A DNA stretch of 18,348 bases from contig DFIE01000129.1 in NCBI GenBank assembly GCA_002372735.1, positions 1 through 18,348 on the forward strand, in the 5' to 3' direction. Below the pieces are notes generated by a model. The model saw only the letters and a list, made by a program, of their open reading frames with translations, did no database searches and was not told the DNA's origin. This document shows positions 8,024 through 14,513 of this stretch, piece after piece. Every line of letters starts with the position of its first letter. Position 1 is the stretch's first letter. The stretch is from Clostridiales bacterium UBA3705 (GTDB lineage: Bacteria; Bacillota_A; Clostridia; Oscillospirales; Oscillospiraceae). Both the position numbers and the translations under genes were made by a program.

Positions 8024-8191
8024 ATGGCTTATACCATTACCGACGCTTGCGTCAAGTGCGGCACCTGTGCCGATACCTGCCCCCTGGGCATCATCTCCGA
8101 GGGCGAAGACAAGTACGAAATCGACGCTGAGCAGTGCATCGAGTGCGGCTCCTGCGCCAGCGCTTGCCCTGTTGAGGCAATCGAGCTCTAA
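8024..8191 (+). CDS. Short 2x[4Fe-4S] ferredoxin
   Basis: A 55-residue clostridial-type ferredoxin, a soluble low-potential electron carrier. It carries two classical cluster motifs: CVKCGTCADTCP near the N-terminus and CIECGSCASACP near the C-terminus, each of the form C-x2-C-x2-C-x3-C-P. This gives eight ligands for two [4Fe-4S] clusters. Length and spacing are standard for the family. The ATG at 8024 has a near-perfect site (AGGAGG) and a good promoter. A terminator-like hairpin begins 12 bases after the stop, so the gene is probably transcribed strongly on its own, with some read-through into trmN6. Its electron partners are not encoded next to it. The gene is diverged from clp. Confidence 0.96.
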   Translation: MAYTITDACVKCGTCADTCPLGIISEGEDKYEIDAEQCIECGSCASACPVEAIEL

Positions 8192-8203
8192 GTCTTGTTG
8201 TAA

Positions 8204-8237
8204 CAAAAGGGTCTGTGCCTTGGCACAGGCCCTTTTG
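8204..8237 (+). terminator. Hairpin terminator between ferredoxin and trmN6
   Basis: CAAAAGGGTCTGTGCC (8204-8219) pairs with GGCACAGGCCCTTTTG (8222-8237) along its whole length, with one T-G wobble and a very tight loop. CCCTTTTG is a short T-run. The trmN6 start codon is only 18 bases further on, so this may act as a partial terminator that lowers trmN6-rsmI expression. Confidence 0.8.
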
Positions 8238-8254
8238 CTACAGAAAGGAATGCC

Positions 8255-8989
8255 ATGGAAGCTGAATTTCTCCGGCGTGATCTGGCCCTGCTGCAGTCAC
8301 AGCAGGTGTTTCGCCTGGGCACCGACGCCATGGTGCTGGCCCATTTTGTCCGGGTGGAGCCCCGGGCCCGGGTGTGTGACCTGTGCGCCGGGGGCGGGGC
8401 GCTGAGTCTGCTGCTGCTGGCCGCCGACCCCACCCTGCACATCACCGCCCTGGAGCTTCAGCCCCAGGCGGTGGCGCTGATGGAGCAGTCTGCGGCCCGG
8501 AACCGGCTGGGCGCACAGCTGACACCCCTGCAGGGGGATGTGCGGCAGATCCGCACCCTGCTGCAGCCGGGGAGCTTCCGCCATGTGGTGTGCAACCCGC
8601 CCTATTACCCCGTGGGCGCCGGCTTTGCCGCAGGCGACCCCGCCATGGCCATTGCCCGGACGGAGCTGTGCTGCACCCTGGAGGATGTAGTCCTGGCAGC
8701 AGCCTGGCTGCTGCCCACCGGGGGCAGCCTGTGGATGGTCCACCGGCCGGAGCGGCTGACAGATCTGCTGTGCGCCCTGCGCGCCCATGATCTGGAGCCC
8801 AAGCAGCTGCAGCTGGTCTGCCACCGGCCCGGCAGCCTGCCTGCCATGGTGCTGGTGCAGGCCGTACGGGGCGGCAGGCCGTCTTTGCGCTGCCAGGCCC
8901 CCCTGGTGCTGCGCCGGGCTGATGGCAGCCCCACAGAGGAATATCTTGAGATTTATCACATGGCTGCCCCAGAGGAGGAAACATCATGA
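8255..8989 (+). CDS. trmN6: tRNA1(Val) (adenine-N6)-methyltransferase, TrmN6/YabB type
   Basis: A 244-residue AdoMet-dependent methyltransferase predicted to methylate N6 of A37 in a tRNA. Motif I reads VCDLCAGGGAL (residues 40-50, a variant of DLGxGxG), the acidic residue that binds the AdoMet ribose is in ALELQ (E67), and the catalytic motif is NPPYY (114-118), which is diagnostic for amino-directed N6-adenine methyltransferases. The N-terminal QVFRLGTDAMVLAHF is typical of the YfiC/YabB family. The ATG at 8255 follows AGAAAGGA. The gene overlaps rsmI by ATGA, the same neighbourhood as yabB-yabC in Bacillus subtilis, which supports the assignment. Substrate specificity in Firmicutes is transferred from E. 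coli TrmN6 and remains inference. Confidence 0.88.
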   Translation: MEAEFLRRDLALLQSQQVFRLGTDAMVLAHFVRVEPRARVCDLCAGGGALSLLLLAADPTLHITALELQPQAVALMEQSAARNRLGAQLTPLQGDVRQIRTLLQPGSFRHVVCNPPYYPVGAGFAAGDPAMAIARTELCCTLEDVVLAAAWLLPTGGSLWMVHRPERLTDLLCALRAHDLEPKQLQLVCHRPGSLPAMVLVQAVRGGRPSLRCQAPLVLRRADGSPTEEYLEIYHMAAPEEETS

Positions 8990-9810
8990 ACGGAACGCTC
9001 TACCTGGTCCCCACCCCCATCGGCAACCTGGGGGATATCTCCCAGCGCTGTGTACAAACCCTGGCCGAGGCGGATTTCATTGCCGCTGAGGACACCCGGG
9101 TCTCGCTAAAGCTGCTGAACCACCTGGGACTGAAAAAAACGCTGGTCAGCTATCACGAGCACAACAAGGCCGAAAGCGGCCCGAAAATTCTCGCCCGGCT
9201 ACAGGCCGGGGAGACCTGCGCCCTGGTGACAGACGCAGGCTGCCCCGCCATCTCCGACCCCGGGGAGGATCTGGTGCGCCTGTGCGCCGGGGCCGGGGTG
9301 CCGGTGTGTGCCCTGCCGGGGCCCTGCGCCGCCATTACGGCGCTGAGCGTATCTGCACTGGCCACCCGGCGGTTTGTGTTTGAGGGCTTTTTGCCCACCC
9401 AGAAGAAGGAACGCCGCCAGCGACTGGAGGCCCTGGCCCGGGAGGAGCGCACCGCCATTGTCTACGAGGCGCCCCACCGGCTGCGGGAGACCTTGGAGGA
9501 GCTGGCCCGGGCCCTGGGTCCGGATCGTCCCGTCAGCCTTTGCCGGGAGCTGACCAAGCTCCACGAGGAGATTCTGCGCATGCCCCTTGGGCAGGCCGCG
9601 GCGTATTACCGGGCCAACGAGCCCCGGGGCGAGTACGTCCTGGTGCTGGGGGGCGCAGCCCCTGCCGCCGCACCGGAGGTCAGCCTGGACCAGGCCGCAG
9701 CCCTGGTGCAGGAGCTCACCGCCGGAGGCATGAGCAAGAAAGACGCCGTGCGCCAGGTGGCCGCCGAAACCGGCATTGCCAAAAACGCCCTGTACGCCGC
9801 AGTGGTTTAG
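8986..9810 (+). CDS. rsmI: 16S rRNA 2'-O-methyltransferase RsmI (C1402)
   Basis: A 274-residue tetrapyrrole-methylase-fold enzyme that 2'-O-methylates C1402 of 16S rRNA in the decoding centre. Recognisable family blocks in order are LYLVPTPIGNLGDIS at the N-terminus, AAEDTR (33-38), SYHEHNK, LVTDAGCPAISDPG, ALPGPCAAITALSVS, FEGFLP, IVYEAPHRL and RGEYVLV, followed by the small C-terminal helical domain ending KKDAVRQVAAETGIAKNALY. Length is normal. Translation is coupled to trmN6 through a 4-base ATGA overlap, so both probably share whatever transcript passes the upstream hairpin. It ends at a perfect bidirectional terminator that separates it from a convergent gene. Assignment is secure. Confidence 0.97.
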   Translation: MNGTLYLVPTPIGNLGDISQRCVQTLAEADFIAAEDTRVSLKLLNHLGLKKTLVSYHEHNKAESGPKILARLQAGETCALVTDAGCPAISDPGEDLVRLCAGAGVPVCALPGPCAAITALSVSALATRRFVFEGFLPTQKKERRQRLEALAREERTAIVYEAPHRLRETLEELARALGPDRPVSLCRELTKLHEEILRMPLGQAAAYYRANEPRGEYVLVLGGAAPAAAPEVSLDQAAALVQELTAGGMSKKDAVRQVAAETGIAKNALYAAVV

Positions 9811-9853
9811 GCAGCAAAAAAGCGCTCCGAAAAACGGAGCGCTTTTTTGCTGC
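9811..9853. terminator. Perfect bidirectional terminator between rsmI and a convergent gene
   Basis: GCAGCAAAAAAGCGCTCCG (9811-9829) and its exact complement (9835-9853) flank an AAAAA loop. A run of six T in the right arm and six A in the left arm make it work in both directions. It begins right after the rsmI stop codon and lies 6 bases past the stop of the convergent gene. Confidence 0.93.
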
Positions 9854-9859
9854 CGGGGA

Positions 9860-10870
9860 TTATTCCTCGGGGTTCAGCGGGGTCTGGTAGCCGGTGTAGT
9901 TGGGGTTGGGGCGCATACTCTCCTGCTGGGCCATGGCGCTGCCCAGCTGGGTGCGGTTGGTCTGGCTGCTGAGGAACCGCCAGGCCACAAACACCCCCAG
10001 GGCCATAAACACCAACAGCTGCAGCAGCTCGGTTGCCACATCGGACAGGAAGCCGGGGTCTGTGAACAGGGCCGCCACATAGCTGAGCGCGTCGCCCAGG
10101 GCCGCGCCGCCGTCCTTCATGAGGTAGATCGCATACTCCAGATAGAGCATCAGGGGCACCGCCAGGACGCTGACAGCCAGCACAGTGATCACCGCGCCCT
10201 TGTCCATCTTGCCCTTGAAGAGCTTGTAGCCGAACATGGCCGCAACGGGCACCAGCGCAAAGGCAAAGGCATAGATCCGCTGGATGCCGATAATGGTCAG
10301 CAGGTTTGCCGCCACGCCCACCAGCATGCCCAGAAGGGCGCCGATCAGGCCCAGGGCCCGGCTGCCGTTGTTTTCGTTTTCCTCCACCCTTTGCTGGATG
10401 GCGGCACTCTGGCTGCGCAGGGCTGTGCTGCTCACAGGCTGGAAGCTGACAAAGTTGCCCAGGGCTGTGAGGCACAGGCTGTCAGGATGGGGGGCGCCGG
10501 AGAGGATGCAGGTATCCGCCGGGGGCATCCCGTTGGCCCGCAGCACACCGGTCAGGCAATCCATACAGGAGCTCAGCCGGGCATCCGGCGCCTCGTCCTT
10601 GGGGAAACCGATGGTGGCGACCACAAAGTTTTGGTTGACCTGCTGGATGTCCAGATTCTTCAGCCCAGAGCCCTTGATGGCGGTACGCAGGGTCTTGCGC
10701 AGGGCGCCGGAGGCCTTTTCAGGCCGGACCGCCACGCACGCCGTATAGGTGGAGGCGGCATATCTTGTGAAACAGACTGCGTAGTTGCGCCAGGTGCCGA
10801 AGCATCGGCCGCCGGCAGTGGAAAAGCCCCTGACAGCCAGGGCGGAATAGATCTCTTCAGGTGTTGGCAT
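9860..10870 (-). CDS. Uncharacterised membrane protein with four cysteines
   Basis: I do not recognise this 336-residue protein. The N-terminal half (1-170) is soluble-looking, with a C-x2-C pair at 102/105 (SSCMDCL) and further cysteines at 121 and 133, spaced as in a loose metal-binding knuckle. A short polar stretch (EENENNGS, 163-170) leads into four predicted membrane helices at about 172-196, 198-216, 224-248 and 283-300. The tail is short and polar (NPNYTGYQTPLNPEE). ATG 10870 is chosen because GAGGAG lies 8 bases upstream and a consensus promoter lies behind it; the frame is open further upstream but would run through the tRNA promoter. It is convergent with rsmI and stands alone. No enzyme motif is visible. 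Confidence 0.75.
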   Translation of the reverse strand: MPTPEEIYSALAVRGFSTAGGRCFGTWRNYAVCFTRYAASTYTACVAVRPEKASGALRKTLRTAIKGSGLKNLDIQQVNQNFVVATIGFPKDEAPDARLSSCMDCLTGVLRANGMPPADTCILSGAPHPDSLCLTALGNFVSFQPVSSTALRSQSAAIQQRVEENENNGSRALGLIGALLGMLVGVAANLLTIIGIQRIYAFAFALVPVAAMFGYKLFKGKMDKGAVITVLAVSVLAVPLMLYLEYAIYLMKDGGAALGDALSYVAALFTDPGFLSDVATELLQLLVFMALGVFVAWRFLSSQTNRTQLGSAMAQQESMRPNPNYTGYQTPLNPEE

Positions 10871-10918
10871 GTTTTTCTCTCCTCTCAGTGCGGACAAAAA
10901 ACCGCATAATACGGGTTT

Positions 10919-10947
10919 ATTATACTCCCCTGCCCCAGCGGCGTCAA
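10919..10947 (-). promoter_or_regulatory. Promoter of the uncharacterised membrane protein gene
   Basis: On the minus strand, TTGACG (10942-10947), a 17-base spacer and TATAAT (10919-10924). It is close to perfect sigma-A consensus and about 48 bases from the ATG. Confidence 0.85.
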
Positions 10948-10996
10948 GGGAGTATGGCAATGGCGACGCAAAATCCGTGAAAAAGAAAAATAATGC

Positions 10997-11025
10997 TTGA
11001 CAAACAGTGGTTTTTCCTGTATAAT
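10997..11025 (+). promoter_or_regulatory. Promoter of the tRNA operon
   Basis: Exact consensus TTGACA (10997-11002), 17-base spacer, exact TATAAT (11020-11025). The first tRNA starts 46 bases after the -10 box. Confidence 0.93.
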
Positions 11026-11071
11026 TCTCATGCTGTTCGGGGCCGGTTATCGCTCCGGGCGGTGTATCCAT

Positions 11072-11147
11072 GGCGGCATAGCTCAGTTGGTAGAGCACCC
11101 GGTTCATACCCGTGTTGTCATCTGTTCGAGTCAGATTGCCGCTACCA
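11072..11147 (+). tRNA. tRNA-Met (anticodon CAU)
   Basis: A 76-base cloverleaf with encoded CCA. The acceptor GGCGGCA pairs with TGCCGCT (first pair G-U), D arm GCTC-AGTTGGTA-GAGC, anticodon loop TTCATAC with CAU, variable TTGTC, and T arm ATCTG-TTCGAGT-CAGAT. The anticodon stem CCCGG / CCGTG has one C-U mismatch at 28-42. The G-U first pair and lack of three G-C pairs in the anticodon stem argue against the initiator. Elongator Met is likely, but an Ile2 tRNA (lysidine-modified CAU) cannot be excluded by eye. Confidence 0.9.
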
Positions 11148-11222
11148 GGCCCGTTGGTCAAGTGGTTAAGACACCGCCCTTTCACGGCGGTAACATGGGT
11201 TCGAGTCCCGTACGGGTCACCA
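11148..11222 (+). tRNA. tRNA-Glu (anticodon UUC)
   Basis: A 75-base cloverleaf with encoded CCA. The acceptor GGCCCGT pairs with ACGGGTC, D arm GTCA-AGTGGTTA-AGAC, anticodon stem CCGCC/GGCGG around CTTTCAC (UUC), T arm ATGGG-TTCGAGT-CCCGT. It begins at the base directly after the CCA of tRNA-Met. Confidence 0.96.
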
Positions 11223-11224
11223 TG

Positions 11225-11260
11225 AAAAGACACTCTTGTCGTAAGACAAGAGTGTCTTTT
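11225..11260 (+). terminator. Terminator of the tRNA operon
   Basis: AAAAGACACTCTTGTC (11225-11240) pairs perfectly over 16 bp with 11245-11260 around a GTAA loop and ends in TTTT. It starts two bases after the tRNA-Glu CCA. Confidence 0.92.
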
Positions 11261-11307
11261 CAGTTATATTCGCCTTCGGCGAGTGATATTGCTGCGCAGT
11301 GATATTC
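11253..11307 (+). repeat. Direct repeat, copy 1 (55 bp)
   Basis: This copy begins in the last bases of the tRNA terminator. It continues through a hairpin CGCC-TTC-GGCG, the palindrome CTGCGCAG and three copies of the motif (C/G)AGT(G/T)ATATT. It matches 11524-11578 with a single substitution (T versus G at 11265/11536). Confidence 0.9.
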
Positions 11308-11432
11308 TCTTTGCGAGTGATATTGCACTGCGTGCAGTTTTGGAGGCGAATATAATCTCACTTTACGGCTCTGCCACAAAATATCACTGATCCGTAGGAT
11401 CAATCTCACTGCGCCGCAGGCGCAATATCACT
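11261..11432. repeat. Palindromic array of AGTGATATT motifs (REP- or MITE-like)
   Basis: Four forward motifs start at 11261, 11281, 11297 and 11315 (consensus CAGTGATATT or GAGTGATATT). Four reverse-complement motifs, AATCTCACT or AATATCACT, lie at 11354, 11380, 11402 and 11424. Between them are short hairpins: CGCCTTCGGCG, CTGCGCAG, CTGCGTGCAG, GATCCGTAGGATC and GCGCCGCAGGCGC. TTATATTCGCC (11264-11274) also pairs with GGCGAATATAA (11346-11356). The whole can fold into a branched symmetrical structure. No open reading frame of substance is present. Confidence 0.75.
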
Positions 11433-11501
11433 TGATCGGTAAGAGCACGCAGAAGGCTCGAACCGATTAGCAGGTCAAAAGGCTGCTTCCCTTGAAAGAA
11501 A
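11433..11501. other. Non-coding stretch with two small hairpins, unassigned
   Basis: The segment between the two repeat copies contains ATCGGT / ACCGAT arms around about 20 bases, then AGCAG / CTGCT around GTCAAAAGG. A tRNA D-arm-like string GGTAAGAGCAC is present, but I could not fold a cloverleaf on either strand. It may be a degenerate tRNA or part of a mobile repeat. Confidence 0.3.
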
Positions 11502-11523
11502 CACACTTGTTATGAGATAAAAA

Positions 11524-11578
11524 TGTCTTTTCAGTGATATTCGCCTTCGGCGAGTGATATTGCTGCGCAGTGATATTC
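11524..11578 (+). repeat. Direct repeat, copy 2 (55 bp)
   Basis: This is a near-identical copy of 11253-11307, offset by 271 bases. A fourth forward motif CAGTGAGATT follows at 11589. The sequence upstream (11502-11523) is a degraded counterpart of the tRNA terminator. The reverse-motif arm is missing or reduced to GGAGGCGAAGCTTCTCTCATT, which runs into the stop codon of the ABC ATPase gene. Confidence 0.88.
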
Positions 11579-11592
11579 CGCTGACGCCCAGT

Positions 11593-11615
11593 GAGATTGG
11601 GCTTCGCCCAGTCTC
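11593..11615 (-). terminator. Weak hairpin downstream of the ABC operon
   Basis: GAGATTGGGC pairs with GCCCAGTCTC around TTC (10 bp, one wobble), 16 bases past the ATPase stop codon on the minus strand. No T-run follows, so termination is uncertain; it may simply be another hairpin of the repeat element. Confidence 0.35.
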
Positions 11616-11631
11616 GGAGGCGAAGCTTCTC

Positions 11632-12300
11632 TCATTCCGGGGAGTTCTCCGGGCGGAGGCTGTCTGGGCGCGGGGTCAGCACCCCGCTGTCCAGCTCGTA
11701 AACCCGGTCACAGAGCAGGTCAATATCCTCCGCCGCGTGAGAGGCCAGGAGAATCGTCCTGCCCCGGCTGCGCAGGGCAGAGAACAGGGTACGCATCTGC
11801 TCCACCCCGGCCCGGTCCAGGCCGTTCATGGGCTCGTCCAGAATCAGGAGCTCGGGCTCCTCCATCAGGGCCTGGGCCAGGCCCAGGCGTTGGCGCATCC
11901 CCAGGGAGTACTTGCCCACCCACTTTTTGTCCCGGTCGTCCAGGCCCACCGCCCGGATTGCCCGGCGGACCTGGTCCGGCGTGATTTTGTGACGGATAGC
12001 CGCCAGATCCCACAGATTCCGATAGCCGGACTCATAGGGGATAAAGCCCGGGGTCTCAATCAGTACCCCTACGTCCGGGGCAAAATCGCAGTCTTTGCCC
12101 AGCTGCTTTCCCTGGACGGTCACCGTGCCGGCAGTAGGCACCAGCAGGCCGCAAATCAGCTTGAAGAGCACCGTCTTGCCGGAGCCGTTTCTGCCGATGA
12201 AGCCGTAGATTTTGCCGGCCTCCAGGCGCAGATCCGTGGGCTGCAGGACAACTCTCCCCTGAAATACCTTTGTCACTTGTTCCAGTCGGATGATTTCCAT
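11632..12300 (-). CDS. ABC transporter ATP-binding protein
   Basis: A 222-residue single nucleotide-binding domain that powers the membrane proteins encoded just upstream. It shows Walker A GRNGSGKT (36-43), the signature YSLGMRQRL (131-139, the variant usual in the bacitracin/lantibiotic-immunity and NatA-like group instead of LSGGQ), Walker B LLILDEP (151-157), D-loop NGLD and the switch histidine in LLASHAAED (H188). IETPGF sits at the Q-loop position, also a trait of that group. It is the last gene of a seven-gene operon, only 3 bases after the preceding stop, with GGGAG overlapping that stop. The C-terminus ends inside the repeat region, so the last residues may have been altered by it. 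Export or extrusion is more likely than import because no binding protein of import type is encoded. Confidence 0.93.
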   Translation of the reverse strand: MEIIRLEQVTKVFQGRVVLQPTDLRLEAGKIYGFIGRNGSGKTVLFKLICGLLVPTAGTVTVQGKQLGKDCDFAPDVGVLIETPGFIPYESGYRNLWDLAAIRHKITPDQVRRAIRAVGLDDRDKKWVGKYSLGMRQRLGLAQALMEEPELLILDEPMNGLDRAGVEQMRTLFSALRSRGRTILLASHAAEDIDLLCDRVYELDSGVLTPRPDSLRPENSPE

Positions 12301-12303
12301 GCT

Positions 12304-12918
12304 TTACTCCCTTCTGTTGCGGCTGCGCACAATCCGCCAGCCAAAGAATACCGTTACGGCAATGGTCAGCAGGCTCAGTCCAAGGCCCACGGGCAGCTGA
12401 AAGCCGAAGGGCTCGCCGGCTTGGCGGGTGCGCAGATAGCAGCCCCAGTTGCCGATGAACAGAAGCATCCTGTTCCCCACCAGAGCGCTGCTCATGGTGA
12501 CCGAGCAGAACACCGAGCAGAGCTGCCAGAGCAGCATCACCACAAGGCCGGCCTGTGCGTTTTGAAGCAGGCCGATGAGCAGCGTTTGCAGCGCGGCACA
12601 GGCCAGCATACAGGGCAGCCACAGCGCCCAGTCCCACAGCAGCTCTGCCCGGGAGAATTGGGGAAACAGCGCAAACACCAGCGGCAGCGGCGCAAGCCCG
12701 AACAGCGTGTTGACGCCGAGAATCCTGAAAAGCTGCCGCCGCCACCAGCGCCGCCAGCCGGCCCGCACCAGGGCAAATTGGTTTGGCCTTGCCACCTCTC
12801 TTGCCGCCGGAGCCCCTGCCAGCACATTGAAAAAGCAGGTGAGCAGCAGATATCGAATAATCTCTAGCGGGCTGCTCAGCTCAATCAGCAGCGGCAGGCC
12901 GCCTAACACAGGGCGCAT
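12304..12918 (-). CDS. ABC-associated membrane protein, third subunit
   Basis: A 204-residue protein with five or six hydrophobic segments (about 18-36, 66-86, 95-118, 122-145, 174-194) and a basic stretch RAGWRRWWRRQLFR before the second. It resembles a shortened ABC-2-type permease but has no motif I can name. ATG 12918 is chosen: GGAGG lies 7 bases upstream and the start is one base after the TGA of the previous gene, giving tight coupling. A longer reading from 12996 would overlap that gene by about 75 bases and is less likely. It ends 3 bases before the ATPase gene, so it is almost certainly part of the same transporter. Confidence 0.78.
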   Translation of the reverse strand: MRPVLGGLPLLIELSSPLEIIRYLLLTCFFNVLAGAPAAREVARPNQFALVRAGWRRWWRRQLFRILGVNTLFGLAPLPLVFALFPQFSRAELLWDWALWLPCMLACAALQTLLIGLLQNAQAGLVVMLLWQLCSVFCSVTMSSALVGNRMLLFIGNWGCYLRTRQAGEPFGFQLPVGLGLSLLTIAVTVFFGWRIVRSRNRRE

Positions 12919-12919
12919 C

Positions 12920-13759
12920 TCATTGCCTCCAAAGCGTTTCCGCCCGCCGAAGCCGGCGGCAGGACAGGGCCCACAGCAGTGCAATGTGCCCCGCAAAAAA
13001 CAAAACCGTATACGCCAGGTTGCCGACGCTCAGCTCCCGCGCCCGCAGATCCGTGAGACTCATGGGAGAGATCCACCGCAGGGCCGGGGCGGCAGACAGG
13101 CTCTCCAGGGCAAGCCGCAGCGCACAGAAGGCCACGGTAAGCAGGCCGGCCCAGCTGTGCCTGGTGTGCAGATTCAGCATGACCGCCCAGACGCCGCAGA
13201 AGCCGAACAGCAGAAGATTATACAAATAACTCACCGCAAAAACCAGCCAGGGCCCGCCGCCCTGCAGCAGCTCCATATCGGCCTCTACCCCCCGCAGCCC
13301 CACCGCCGCACCGGCACGTCCAAGCCGTGCGGCGGTTTTCATAAAAGCGCTCCATTGCCCGGAAAAGGACACCCGGGGCAGAAACCACAGCACCGAAAGC
13401 CCCAGCACAGCGCACAGCCAGAGGGCGGCAGCGGCAAACACCGCCAGGATCTGGGCGCTGAGCCACCGGCATTTATCCGTCCGCACGAGGACGAGTGCCA
13501 TCCCCTCACGGAAAAAGGGCGCGTCTGCGCACGCAAGCAAAAAGGCCGTTACCAGCAGCAGCTGGGGCAGGCGGCTCACGGTCAGCAGCAGAAAGGGCTC
13601 GGCAGCCTGCAGGGTCAGGTCGTTCTGCTGCAAATATGCCGGCACGTCTTGAAGCAGCGCCAGCAGGCTGCCCGCTCCAAGCAGCAGCGCCGCCGCGGTG
13701 CGGGGCCTGCCGAGCAGCCTGCGCAGGCTGATGGACACGACGGAAAGCAGCTCAGCCAT
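12920..13759 (-). CDS. ABC-2-like permease, second subunit
   Basis: A 279-residue membrane protein with six predicted helices (about 20-37, 55-78, 100-128, 170-196, 203-220, 247-266). A short N-terminal basic amphipathic segment (SLRRLLGRPR) is followed by the first helix, the layout of ABC-2 transporter permeases such as those of lantibiotic immunity systems. Its start overlaps the end of the first permease by 8 bases, and AAGGAGG precedes the ATG inside that gene. It ends one base before the third subunit's ATG. No substrate motif is visible; the assignment rests on topology and on the ATPase in the same operon. Confidence 0.8.
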   Translation of the reverse strand: MAELLSVVSISLRRLLGRPRTAAALLLGAGSLLALLQDVPAYLQQNDLTLQAAEPFLLLTVSRLPQLLLVTAFLLACADAPFFREGMALVLVRTDKCRWLSAQILAVFAAAALWLCAVLGLSVLWFLPRVSFSGQWSAFMKTAARLGRAGAAVGLRGVEADMELLQGGGPWLVFAVSYLYNLLLFGFCGVWAVMLNLHTRHSWAGLLTVAFCALRLALESLSAAPALRWISPMSLTDLRARELSVGNLAYTVLFFAGHIALLWALSCRRLRRAETLWRQ

Positions 13760-14513
13760 TTTGCAGCCTCCTTTGCAGGCGGAGATAGAACAGCAGGCCG
13801 CAGAGCACCACCACTGCCAGGGTGTAGACGGTCAAAAACGACACGCCGCCGTCCGGGCCGTAAATGACGTTGCTCTCTATCTGCAGCTGGCAGGGGTCCA
13901 GAAAGTATAAGCGCAGTGCCTGGGCCGGGAGACTCAGCCCGATGAGCGCTGCAAAGGGCACCGCCGCGCAGAGATACTGATTGGACACGAAGGCGGAGGC
14001 CCCGTAGGCCACTGCCGCCCACATGGCCCCGTTGGTCAGAAAGACCGCGGCGCGGAACAGGAACTGTCCCCGGCCGGAGAGCTGCATATTGAACGGGGTG
14101 ACGCCGTTGTGCAGCGAGGTGTAAAAGGAAATCGGCCCCGGCATGGTCAGCACTGTGAACAGAAAGAACAGCAAAAGACTGATAAGCGCCGTCACCGCGC
14201 CGGAGACCAGGGCAGCAACCAGGCCGCCCAGGGTGTAGCGCAGGGGCGAGGTGTGCATCATGGGGAACTGCCAGGCCCCGCCGGACTGCAGGGCATGGCG
14301 CACATAGCAGATCGGCAGCGCCGCGGCCACGGGGAGGAAATAGTTTGTCACGCCGATATAGGTGGCATACTGGAACAGATACAGAGGCCAGCAGTGAGGA
14401 AACGGAAACGGCGCAATGCTGAGCACCATTGAGGCAAACAGCGCCAGTGCCCCCAGATAGGTTGCCGGGCAGCGGAGGAGCTTTTTCAGATAGAACCGAA
14501 GCATGGCAATCAC
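13752..14513 (-). CDS. ABC-2-like permease, first subunit
   Basis: A 253-residue membrane protein with six predicted helices (about 16-36, 51-71, 94-123, 153-175, 180-199, 224-244) and the ABC-2-like start MLRFYLKKLLRCPATYLGAL. The start is ambiguous. A GTG at 14513 overlaps the lipoprotein stop as GTGA, while an ATG at 14504 (three codons later) has GGGTGAT, a match to the extended anti-Shine-Dalgarno region, at a better distance. I list the longer form. It overlaps the next permease gene by 8 bases. Together with the second and third subunits it probably forms the membrane part of the exporter. Confidence 0.8.
   Translation of the reverse strand: MIAMLRFYLKKLLRCPATYLGALALFASMVLSIAPFPFPHCWPLYLFQYATYIGVTNYFLPVAAALPICYVRHALQSGGAWQFPMMHTSPLRYTLGGLVAALVSGAVTALISLLLFFLFTVLTMPGPISFYTSLHNGVTPFNMQLSGRGQFLFRAAVFLTNGAMWAAVAYGASAFVSNQYLCAAVPFAALIGLSLPAQALRLYFLDPCQLQIESNVIYGPDGGVSFLTVYTLAVVVLCGLLFYLRLQRRLQNG

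Noticed and set aside
7850..8206. N-terminal extension of the Clp gene up to 8206
   Set aside because: It would run antisense through the ferredoxin gene and its promoter; ATG 7849 has GGAGG at ideal spacing.
10871..11233. N-terminal extension of the membrane protein gene up to 11233
   Set aside because: It would cross both tRNA genes and two promoters on the other strand; ATG 10870 has its own ribosome site and consensus promoter.
11261..11590. CRISPR array
   Set aside because: Repeats are short, partly inverted, separated by hairpins of similar sequence and not by unique spacers of constant length; no cas gene is present.
12575..13867. 430-codon plus-strand frame opposite the permease genes
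   Set aside because: Composition and lack of motifs mark it as a shadow; the minus-strand genes are coupled with good ribosome sites.
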